From assembly GCA_902776185.1 (NCBI GenBank), contig CACYPH010000006.1, forward strand, positions 1 through 64,000: a stretch of 64,000 nt of DNA, in the 5' to 3' direction. The first letter of the stretch is position 1. Each line of letters opens with the position of its first letter. The notes below the pieces were generated by a model. That model had not been told where the DNA came from, ran no database searches, and saw nothing but the letters and a program-made list of their open reading frames with translations. Position numbers and translations under genes: made by a program. The stretch comes from an uncultured Ruminococcus sp. Lineage in GTDB: Bacteria > Bacillota > Clostridia > Oscillospirales > Acutalibacteraceae. Of this stretch, positions 1 to 6,212 are shown in pieces.

Positions 1-47
1 GCTATACCCTTTTAGTGTTTGTTCGCTGTACTTTTCAACATAAAAAG

Positions 48-96
48 GAAAAGCGCTGTGAAGATTGAAGCAAACCGCTTCTTTTCTTCACAGCGC
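48..96. terminator. Hairpin immediately left of an att repeat
   Basis: An 11-base stem (GCGCTGTGAAG at 53-63 pairing with CTTCACAGCGC at 86-96) encloses a second stem (GAAGC/GCTTC). The att repeat begins four bases later. The other two att copies (1306, 13195) are also preceded by a hairpin that lies between an integrase gene and the att, so this one probably marks the right end of a further element outside the window. No clear T-tract is present. Confidence 0.5.
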
Positions 97-99
97 CTA

Positions 100-120
100 G
101 CGGAGGACAAGAGATTCGAA
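100..120. repeat. att-like direct repeat, leftmost copy
   Basis: The 21 bases match the 3' end of the tRNA-Ser(GCU) gene at 13198-13218 and the copy at 1309-1329 (core GCGGAGGACAAGAGATTCG). I read it as the left attachment site of the remnant element 100-1305. It lacks the TTG that precedes the core in the other two copies. Confidence 0.75.
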
Positions 121-380
121 GCATTAGGAAAACCGTTTCATTTCGTTTTACTTTGTGCCATATTCCGCATAAATAAGCCGTTTTTTCTATATGGTTATTT
201 TATTATGTTTCAGTTCATTTCATTTTGGTTCATAGTATTACGAACAAATTACGATCAAAAAAGCACCAGTAGCATCCAAATAATCAATACAGTAAATTGA
301 GTATATCAGCATTGTTTTTTTGATATGTTGAATTAACTGAATTGTAACACATATAATCTTCTTAATCAAGGAAAATATAC

Positions 381-412
381 CGTAGCGGAAGCTAATTGAA
401 GCAACCGCTACG
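381..412 (-). terminator. Hairpin downstream of truncated cargo gene
   Basis: CCGTAGCGG and CCGCTACGG form a nine-base stem with a 14-base loop, directly downstream of the stop codon of the 418-771 gene on the minus strand. The following run (TATATTTTCC) is T-rich but interrupted. Confidence 0.55.
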
Positions 413-417
413 GCGTT

Positions 418-771
418 TTATCTCTTTGAATTATCCAACTCCAATGTATAGCTTTCGTTGGCATCTAAATTGTTGATGTAGATGTTATCTTTTGATGTTT
501 CACCAACTGCCATAGGATTTATGGAAGCGTTTCCAGAATCAACAATTACTCCATTAGAATCTTTGAGTTTATATCCAACGTGTGAGTAATGACTTGTAGA
601 GCTTGAATAGTTTTCAAGCATTGTGACTGTTAAATAGATTTTTGCGGAAGCAGTTCCGTTATAGTGTACCGTTGTTTCCACTTCTATATCTGTAACCTCA
701 ACCACTTCTTCAATCTCATTTTTATAGTTATAATTTGAAAACGATTGAGGCAGTTCAGGTAACGCAATGCT
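418..771 (-). pseudogene. C-terminal fragment of an unrecognised cargo protein
   Basis: An open frame of about 117 codons ends at a TAA but has no start of its own. Reading upstream it stays open to about 771, where integrase-like sequence in the opposite orientation begins. A GTG at 703-705 gives 95 residues but has no ribosome site. The translated part is Asp/Ser/Thr-rich with alternating hydrophobic residues (SAKIYLTVTMLEN; GYKLKDSNGVIVDSG), as in an extracellular beta-sandwich domain; I cannot name the family. It occupies the same slot as the dockerin gene in the intact element: left end, minus strand, followed by a terminator. I infer an N-terminally truncated surface protein. Confidence 0.6.
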
Positions 772-772
772 T

Positions 773-1196
773 AAGTATCATATCTCCTTCGGGTTAATCT
801 CGATTACAGAGATGGTCAGCAGATTGTGAAGTCTATGACTTGGAAGCAGAGATTTGTGGTGATCTCTGGATAGAAAACGATAGATTGTTTACCAATTCTT
901 TTGGTAAGCCGCTACACAATTCACTTCCATATAAATGGTTAAAGCGATTCTGTGAGCAAGAGCATATATCTTTTAAGGCTCTACATAGTTTTCGCCATTT
1001 TGTCGCAACACAGGCTAATGCAAACGGCGTAAGCAGTAAATATATATCGGATATGATGGGTCACTCAGAAACAAGCACAACCGATAATATTTACATTCAT
1101 AACAATTATCAGGATAACGCCATAGCATTAGACAGCGTAGCGGCTTCACTTGAAAAAGCTCTAAATGGTAAAGGAATATCAAAGAAAACAGCATAA
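773..1196 (+). pseudogene. Tyrosine integrase remnant with internal deletion and frame change
   Basis: Bases 773-844 match the start of the intact integrase at 11858 (residues about 14-37, encoding DGQQIVKSMTWK). The match then jumps to residue about 304 and continues in another frame (CGDLWIENDRLF against CGDQWIDSDRLF) to the end. About 265 residues are missing, including the core-binding domain and the first catalytic Arg. The HSFRH, GHSETS and IYIH motifs with the other Arg, the His and the nucleophile Tyr survive. The TTG at 840 allows a 118-residue peptide but no ribosome site is visible. It cannot be a working recombinase. Confidence 0.85.
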
Positions 1197-1219
1197 TTAT
1201 GAACACGATTATGAGCAAA
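1197..1219 (+). repeat. Degenerate integrase arm-type repeats of the remnant element
   Basis: Two imperfect copies (TTATGAACACG at 1197-1207 and TTATGAGCAAA at 1209-1219) of the 11-base repeat found at both ends of the intact element. They follow the integrase remnant exactly as 13095-13117 follows the intact integrase. Confidence 0.5.
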
Positions 1220-1263
1220 AGCTTAATAATTCCAAATTAGAATTATAACAGATTAAAAGAAAA

Positions 1264-1295
1264 CTCAGAAATGGCTTGGTTAAGCCAAATCTGAG
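1264..1295. terminator. Hairpin between integrase remnant and att
   Basis: CTCAGA/TCTGAG and TGGCTT/AAGCCA form a two-part stem with a GGTT loop. It lies downstream of the integrase remnant and 10 bases before the att repeat. It is the equivalent of the hairpins at 53-96 and 13151-13185. Confidence 0.55.
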
Positions 1296-1305
1296 CTTCT
1301 TGGGG

Positions 1306-1329
1306 TTGGCGGAGGACAAGAGATTCGAA
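1306..1329. repeat. att repeat shared by remnant and intact element
   Basis: A 24-base exact copy of 13195-13218, the 3' end of the tRNA-Ser(GCU) gene with its encoded CCA. It serves as the right end of the remnant and the left end of the intact element. Confidence 0.85.
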
Positions 1330-1446
1330 ATAATCCAAACAGCCTGTCATTTTATTTCAGTTTGGTGCAAAAACCGCATAATCAAGCCGTTTTTGAAAAA
1401 TTAGCATTTCAAATCGTTTCAGTTTACTTCATTTTTGCTCATAAAA

Positions 1447-1468
1447 TTATGAGCAAGTTATGAGCAAG
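1447..1468 (+). repeat. Tandem 11-base repeats near the left end of the element
   Basis: TTATGAGCAAG occurs twice head to tail (1447-1457, 1458-1468). An inverted partial copy (GCTCATAA) lies at 1437-1444. The same 11-mer occurs at 13095-13105 at the other end. The placement fits arm-type integrase binding sites. Confidence 0.6.
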
Positions 1469-1474
1469 AATATG

Positions 1475-1490
1475 ATTAAGCACCAACAGT
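1475..1490 (+). repeat. 16-base sequence, inverted copy at 11820-11835
   Basis: ATTAAGCACCAACAGT is the exact reverse complement of 11820-11835. Shorter TTAAGCAC cores lie at the start codons of the primase-like gene and the integrase. I infer a binding site for an element-encoded DNA-binding protein. Confidence 0.5.
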
Positions 1491-1564
1491 AAAACAAAAT
1501 AAGCGTAATTGTGCAGGCTTTACTTACTGATCTCGGTATTTATATACATTGAGAAAGATAAAAA

Positions 1565-1600
1565 ATACCGCATACAGGGTTTTGTCCCGTATGCGGTATT
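1565..1600 (-). terminator. Rho-independent terminator of the dockerin gene
   Basis: A near-perfect 15-base stem (ATACCGCATAC...GTATGCGGTAT) with a short loop, followed on the minus strand by a T-run. It sits 13 bases past the stop codon of the dockerin gene. Confidence 0.85.
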
Positions 1601-1613
1601 TTTGCTTTAAGTT

Positions 1614-3785
1614 TTACTTGTTGAGAGGTTTGCCGATATTATCGTTTGATTTCAGATTCACTAACCATCTCTGGATATATGTTGCATCAATAATGGTTAC
1701 GGAGCCATCTTTATCTGTATCGGCAATCGTATCGTTTAATTCAAACGGAATCGGAATACTCACCAACTTTCTCTGAATAAAGGTGGCGTCAATTATCGTA
1801 ACGGTACCGTCGCCGTCAACATCGCCGAGGAGAAGTTCGGGCTTTTCAGCGTCGGTCGCAACGATATAAATACTGAAATGATCGGTGGTGAACACCAGAT
1901 AACCGTCCTGATACGCTGCGTGCATATCGGTCAGGCTGTCGTCCGCTTCCACACGGTAGACCTTGGCGTTTTCATCTGCGCAGGGAATCTTAACGGTGAC
2001 GTTATGCTCGGGCTGAACGGTCTCGCCGCCCTTGGTGAGGGTGATGTCATAAGCTTTTTGAATCGTTCCGCCGTAGAGCTGAATATTACCGAGCGAGTCG
2101 CTGCCGGTGACGTCCTCAACCTGCAGCTCCGTGTCCTCTGTGACAGAAGCGGCAATTCCTGTGTCGCTGTCTGCTTTATCGCTCAGCGCGATAAAGGTGA
2201 AGTAGTTCTCGTTGGCGTAGGTCTTGGCGGCGGTACCTGCATAGCCGTAGATGGTGAAATCGTATATCCTACGAGAAGAGCCTAAATATCCAAGCGCATG
2301 CCATCCGATGTCCGTGACCGAGTCGGGGAGCGTCACACTCTTCAGGCTGCAGTCGTCAAACGCTAATTCGCCGATGCTCGTGACGGAGTTGCCGATCGTC
2401 AGGGAGGTCAGTTTTGTGCAGCCGGCAAACGCATACCAGTCGATGATCGTGACAGAGTCGGGGATATCTATGCTCGTGAGGCTTTGGCATCTGTAAAACG
2501 CATTCCTCCAGATCCGCGTGACCGAGTTGCCGATCGTCACAGATGTCAGGCTGCTGCAGTTGCGAAACGTATATACACCAATACCCGTGACGGAGTCGGA
2601 GATGTCTATGCTCGTAAGCTCCGTGCAGCCGTCAAACGCATAATCGCCGATACTCGTGACGGAGTCGGGGATAGTTACGCTCGTGAGGCTGCTGCACTCT
2701 TGAAACGCCCTTTCGCCTATACTTGTGACGGAATCGGGGATATCTACGCTCGTAAGTTCCGTGCAGCAGTAAAACGCATAAGCGGATATTCCTAAAGTAC
2801 CATCTTTGATCGCGACCTCAGCGGGACAGTCACCTTTCATTATAAAAGCAACCTTGCCTGCGTATAGTAAGCCGTCAGGCTGATTTTTATACCATGCGGT
2901 ATTGAAAAAAGCATAACCGCCGATACTTGTGACAGAGTCGGGGATGTCTATGTTCGTGAGACTTTTGCAGCTGTTAAACGCATATTTGCCGATACTTGTG
3001 ACTGAGTCAGGGATCGTGATGTTCGTAAGGCTTTGGCATCTGTAGAACGCATACTCACCGATACTCGTGACGGAGTCGGGGATGTCTATGCTCGTAAGCC
3101 CCGTGCAGCCGTCAAACGCATAATCGCCGATACTCGTGACGGAGTCGGGGATGTCTATGCTCGTAAGCCCCGTGCAGCCGTCAAACGCATAATCGCCGAT
3201 ACTCGTGACAGAGTTGGGGATAGTAATGCTCGTGAGGCTGCTGCACTTTTGAAACGCCTCTTCGCCTATACTTGTGACGGAATCGGGGATATCTACGCTC
3301 GTAAGACCCGTGCAGTTGTAAAACGCCCTTTCGCCTATACTTGTGACGGAGTCGGGGATATTGACGCTCGTCAGTTTCTCGCAGCAAGAAAACGCATAAT
3401 CGCCGATACTCGTGACAGAGTTGCCGATCGTGACGCTTGTCAGCCCGGTGCAGTGGTTAAACGCATCTCTACCGATACTCGTGACGGAGTCGGGGATAGT
3501 TACGCTCGTGAGGCTTGTGCAGCCCTCAAACGTAAAACTGCCGATACGCGTGACTGCATAGCCTCCGAGGGCAGACGGGATAGTGACGTTTCCGCCCGAG
3601 CCGATATATCTCGTGATCTCTGCAGTGCCGTCTTCGAGTATATTATACTGATAATCTCCGTCCGTCTCGCCTGTTGCCGCGCTGTCTGCCTCAGCCGCGC
3701 CCACACTGAACGGCACGATGGAAAATACGCTGAACGCCATGATAAGCGCCAACAGTAGGCTGATGATTTTTTTGCTTTTCTCCAT
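1614..3785 (-). CDS. BspA-like leucine-rich-repeat surface protein with C-terminal dockerin
   Basis: A secreted protein of 723 residues. The chosen ATG follows AGGAGG; an in-frame start 30 bases upstream has no such site. A signal peptide (basic MEKSKK, then a hydrophobic stretch to about residue 30) precedes about 15 BspA-type (LRR_5) repeats of about 23 residues built on TIPDSVTSIGDYAF and GCTGLTS. The C-terminus (about 655-715) has two calcium-loop segments (DVDGDGTVTIIDAT, DTDKDGSVTIIDAT), which is a type I dockerin. Dockerins dock proteins to cohesin-bearing scaffoldins in cellulosome-type complexes; BspA repeats are known in adhesins. Several 69-base DNA repeats are almost identical (around 3050-3190), so copy number may vary. 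It is carried at the end of a mobilizable element, after the mob genes, with its own promoter and terminator. The ligand is unknown. Confidence 0.9.
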   Translation of the reverse strand: MEKSKKIISLLLALIMAFSVFSIVPFSVGAAEADSAATGETDGDYQYNILEDGTAEITRYIGSGGNVTIPSALGGYAVTRIGSFTFEGCTSLTSVTIPDSVTSIGRDAFNHCTGLTSVTIGNSVTSIGDYAFSCCEKLTSVNIPDSVTSIGERAFYNCTGLTSVDIPDSVTSIGEEAFQKCSSLTSITIPNSVTSIGDYAFDGCTGLTSIDIPDSVTSIGDYAFDGCTGLTSIDIPDSVTSIGEYAFYRCQSLTNITIPDSVTSIGKYAFNSCKSLTNIDIPDSVTSIGGYAFFNTAWYKNQPDGLLYAGKVAFIMKGDCPAEVAIKDGTLGISAYAFYCCTELTSVDIPDSVTSIGERAFQECSSLTSVTIPDSVTSIGDYAFDGCTELTSIDISDSVTGIGVYTFRNCSSLTSVTIGNSVTRIWRNAFYRCQSLTSIDIPDSVTIIDWYAFAGCTKLTSLTIGNSVTSIGELAFDDCSLKSVTLPDSVTDIGWHALGYLGSSRRIYDFTIYGYAGTAAKTYANENYFTFIALSDKADSDTGIAASVTEDTELQVEDVTGSDSLGNIQLYGGTIQKAYDITLTKGGETVQPEHNVTVKIPCADENAKVYRVEADDSLTDMHAAYQDGYLVFTTDHFSIYIVATDAEKPELLLGDVDGDGTVTIIDATFIQRKLVSIPIPFELNDTIADTDKDGSVTIIDATYIQRWLVNLKSNDNIGKPLNK

Positions 3786-4106
3786 GTCTGTTCCTCCTGA
3801 GATAGTTTTGCGCATAAAAAATGCGCAGCCCGTGGGCTACGCATGAAAAACACATAGCCCGTTTGCTGCGACACAAAGCTTTCAATAGCATAATTCCTTA
3901 TACGTGAAAGTGAGCCTGTATTTTTACCGAGATAAAAATACACGCAAAGAAATCATGCTTATTTAAGAAATATTAAGCTTTATGTCGCAAGTTTATTTTA
4001 TCACATTCTCGACTGTCATGCAACCCAAAAATAGTTGATCATATTTAGCTATTCTGCACACAACCAAGAGGCATCATTAAAGGATTTGTTTTCATCAAAT
4101 TATTTT
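3786..4106. other. Non-coding region between dockerin gene and relaxase
   Basis: No convincing gene. It holds two hairpins: ATGCG.AGCCC/GGGCT.CGCAT at about 3832-3854, and a perfect ten-base stem TGTATTTTTA/TAAAAATACA at 3917-3942. A candidate minus-strand promoter lies at 3995-4023. The long leader between that promoter and the dockerin gene (about 200 bases) could hold post-transcriptional control. Confidence 0.5.
3995..4023 (-). promoter_or_regulatory. Candidate promoter of the dockerin gene
   Basis: On the minus strand TTGCAT is followed after 17 bases by TAAAAT. It lies about 210 bases upstream of the dockerin gene start and downstream of the relaxase stop. Confidence 0.45.
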
Positions 4107-4952
4107 TTAGCGGCGTCTTTTATGCCGTTTATGCTGCCTCTCTGCAGCTGAAAAATGGCGTGTCAGGCTTTCTTTGCTGATATCGGTATTGAACAGCTTG
4201 CTCAGTTTGGCGTCGCGGACCTTCTTCCCGTCTGAATTAACAAAGGTAATGTGCTTGCGATTCGGTTCCCATATCACATCCCATCCGCGCTTTTTCATCT
4301 CATCACACAGTGCTTGCTGCGTTCGGGCTGTTTTTAAACTCTCCTGTAGTGACGACATACAATCAGCTAAAAATGCCTCTTTAGGCTTCTTGGCGATCAT
4401 AGCATAGGTGTTCTTATCCCACGCAGTGATATCACCTTCCTTAATCGAGGTGTCATCATAGTGCTTTCCCTTCTGCGTAATGGATAAACCGTATTTTGCA
4501 CATAACTGATCAGAAAGGTCCTTTGCCTTCTGAAGATCCGATTTTTTCCAGTGAAGCATCTTGCCGTCCATAAAGCTAACGGAATTGACGACGAAGTGAA
4601 TGTGCGTATAATCCCGATCGATATGGACGCATACAAGAGCTTGATTGTCGGGATATTGTTTGCTGACAAACGCCTTCCCGAAAGAAAGTGCCATTTCGGG
4701 TGTAATGGCTTCATCCTTGTGCCAGCTGATGACGCCATGTTGATACATCCTGCCGTTCTCCTTTCCGAAGAGGGCTTTTACTCGCATAAACTGATCAAAG
4801 ACCGTCTGCGGAGATATGGTTTCCCCGATGAAATCCCCGTGAACATAGGAGATGGATTCGCTCGTCTTCTCTTCCTTGAGAACGTAGTTAAGGATTTTGC
4901 GGAGAGCGGCTTTTGATTTGCTGTGATTGTTGACGATCTTAAGAACGGCCAC
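4107..4952 (-). CDS. Short MOBP-type relaxase (MobA family)
   Basis: A DNA-nicking relaxase that would start transfer at oriT and stay bound to the 5' end. The three-His signature is clear (H110, H117, H119 in HIDRDYTHIHF, followed by N123), and Tyr23 in ILNYVLKEEKT is the likely nucleophile. At 281 residues it ends soon after the relaxase domain, shorter than many family members, which carry long C-terminal regions. The tail (RHKRRR-like) is strongly basic. It starts with GTG inside the end of mobC (14-base overlap), so the two are translationally coupled. The coupling protein upstream in the same direction would hand the complex to a helper conjugation system. Confidence 0.9.
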   Translation of the reverse strand: MAVLKIVNNHSKSKAALRKILNYVLKEEKTSESISYVHGDFIGETISPQTVFDQFMRVKALFGKENGRMYQHGVISWHKDEAITPEMALSFGKAFVSKQYPDNQALVCVHIDRDYTHIHFVVNSVSFMDGKMLHWKKSDLQKAKDLSDQLCAKYGLSITQKGKHYDDTSIKEGDITAWDKNTYAMIAKKPKEAFLADCMSSLQESLKTARTQQALCDEMKKRGWDVIWEPNRKHITFVNSDGKKVRDAKLSKLFNTDISKESLTRHFSAAERQHKRHKRRR

Positions 4953-5313
4953 TTAGTAAACTCCTGAGCTGAGACCAGAGTCCCAACATCACTCTGTGCT
5001 GCTTGGTGATCTCTTGAAGTGCCTTTGCCAGCTCTTCGGCGTCGGCGTGATGACCAGTAGCGTTAGCGACTTTGGCAAGCTGATTGATGTTTGTCGCTGT
5101 TCCCCGTATGATCCTTATAGCCTCTGCAAACATCAGATTGGTCTCGGTAATCTCCTTAACGGGATATAGTGTGCTGCCGCGAATAAGCTTGACAAGGAAG
5201 GCGTTGCGACTTTTCATTCCTGTCTCTTCCATGCGCTTATAAATGAGACTCCGCTCTTCTTGGCTGACTCTGAATGTCAAACTGATATCACGTTTTAAGT
5301 TATGTTTCTTCAT
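4939..5313 (-). CDS. mobC: MobC-like relaxosome accessory protein
   Basis: A protein of 124 residues with a ribbon-helix-helix-like N-terminus (ISLTFRVSQEERSLIYKRM) and a helical C-terminal half (NINQLAKVANATG) typical of the MobC family. MobC proteins bind oriT and help the relaxase open the nick site. The ATG follows GGAGG. It overlaps the relaxase gene, and a palindrome-rich candidate oriT lies just upstream. Confidence 0.85.
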   Translation of the reverse strand: MKKHNLKRDISLTFRVSQEERSLIYKRMEETGMKSRNAFLVKLIRGSTLYPVKEITETNLMFAEAIRIIRGTATNINQLAKVANATGHHADAEELAKALQEITKQHRVMLGLWSQLRSLLSGRS

Positions 5314-5373
5314 AAATACCTCCGTGTATTTAGTGTTTGGGAAGGGTTCGAAGGGATGATATCACTCGCAAGC

Positions 5374-5410
5374 GGCCTCATCGAGGCGAAGCTTGCCTCC
5401 TGATCCGCTT
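5374..5410. other. Candidate oriT region
   Basis: Directly upstream of mobC there are nested inverted repeats: GCCTC-ATC-GAGGC (5375-5387), the near-palindrome around AAGCTT (5385-5399), and AAGCGG/CCGCTT arms enclosing both. Origins for MOBP relaxases usually sit next to the mobC/relaxase genes and contain such repeats. No nick-site consensus was identified. Confidence 0.4.
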
Positions 5411-5436
5411 CCGAGATTAAGATAGAAGATGTAAAA

Positions 5437-5461
5437 ATCCCCTGATCACTCAGGGGATGAT
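5437..5461 (-). terminator. Terminator downstream of the 5480-5773 gene
   Basis: CCCCTGA and TCAGGGG form a stem followed by ATTTTT on the minus strand, 20 bases after the stop codon. It separates the small-gene block from mobC and the relaxase. Confidence 0.8.
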
Positions 5462-5479
5462 GTCATCTTGGTTATATGC

Positions 5480-5773
5480 TCACTCTTCGCTGCTGAAAAT
5501 GTACGCATATAAAGCGGGGTCTTCTCTAAGATACTCTTTTGCATCGGAATCAGAGCAGGAGCATAAGGCTATGTAGTAATGCCAATCACTTTCTCGGCTT
5601 TCGTCATCCGCTGAAATGCGAGAGCGCTCAATATAATACTTGTAGAATTTGCCGTCTTTCGCTCTGACGAGATATTCTTCCTCGAAGCGCCGCTCTTTGT
5701 CAATGATATATGACAGTTCCATCAGGATGTCGATACCATTGAAGTTGTCAAAATCAATTTTAGCAAGGTCCAT
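5480..5773 (-). CDS. Small acidic protein of the mobilizable element, unknown function
   Basis: A protein of 97 residues when begun at the ATG preceded by GGGAG; a longer frame starting upstream would overlap the neighbouring gene. It is rich in Asp, Glu and Tyr (IDKERRFEEEYLVRAKDGKFYKYYIE; CSCSDSDAKEYLRED). No membrane segment or metal motif is evident. It lies between the coupling protein and mobC with its own terminator. I do not recognise the family; acidic small proteins on mobile elements are sometimes DNA mimics, but nothing here proves that. Confidence 0.7.
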   Translation of the reverse strand: MDLAKIDFDNFNGIDILMELSYIIDKERRFEEEYLVRAKDGKFYKYYIERSRISADDESRESDWHYYIALCSCSDSDAKEYLREDPALYAYIFSSEE

Positions 5774-5798
5774 GTTTATTCTCCCTTCTCTCATCTGA

Positions 5799-6104
5799 TT
5801 ATTCATCGACTTCGCCGAATAGTTCAATGTACAATTCAGCCCATAAATTATTTTCTACCCATATTTTAGCTTCATCTAAACTAATCGGGATTATTTTTGA
5901 TCCACCACTCCACATGTCTCCGCATGCTTTTCTGTATTCAGTTAAAGGACCACCATGACCATATAAAAAGAATTCACCTGTTTTTTTCCTGAATAGCTTT
6001 TCCTCATAGTAACGAAAATCTGAAGAAGAAAGATTGTTGGATGCTTGTCCAATTTCTTTTGCTGTTTCTGTGTCATACATTTTTCCGTTGATAATTTTTC
6101 TCAT
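5799..6104 (-). CDS. Small conserved mobile-element protein, unknown function
   Basis: A protein of 101 residues beginning MRKIINGKMYDTETAKEIG, with an AAAGGA ribosome site; the longer upstream start is unlikely. Proteins opening with this motif are familiar from plasmids and integrative elements of Firmicutes, but their role is not established as far as I know. The body has aromatic and charged segments (FRYYEEKLFRKKTGEFFLYGHGG) and ends AELYIELFGEVDE. It sits just downstream of the coupling protein gene. Confidence 0.75.
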   Translation of the reverse strand: MRKIINGKMYDTETAKEIGQASNNLSSSDFRYYEEKLFRKKTGEFFLYGHGGPLTEYRKACGDMWSGGSKIIPISLDEAKIWVENNLWAELYIELFGEVDE

Positions 6105-6212
6105 TGTTAAAATCCTTTCTGCGCTTTTGCGCTGTAAATTTATGTAGTTTTTCATCTACACCCATACTATAGTCAAATGAGAAAAATATGGTGGGGTCAT
6201 TCAAAAAATTTT

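Larger units (their letters stand above)
100..1305. mobile_element. Degenerate remnant of a tRNA-Ser-targeted integrative element
   Basis: It is bounded by att repeats and has the same end layout as the intact neighbour: att, AT-rich left end, terminator, minus-strand cargo gene, then plus-strand integrase, hairpin, att. Everything between the cargo gene and the integrase N-terminus is gone, and the integrase itself has an internal deletion. The left ends of both elements also share short motifs (for example CCGCATAA at 167-174 and 1374-1381). This is a dead element left by successive deletions. Confidence 0.75.

Noticed and set aside
19..300. Plus-strand open frame of 93 codons at the left edge
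   Set aside because: It runs through the hairpin and att repeat, has no ribosome site and no recognisable protein features.
1878..2285. Open frame of 135 codons opposite the dockerin region
   Set aside because: Shadow of the BspA-like gene; no start signal.
2480..3560. Regularly spaced repeats, considered as a CRISPR array
   Set aside because: The units are contiguous 69-base coding repeats in frame with BspA-type leucine-rich repeats; there are no unique spacers and no cas genes.
3033..3758. Plus-strand open frame of 241 codons opposite the BspA-like gene
   Set aside because: It arises from the periodic repeat of the real gene on the other strand.
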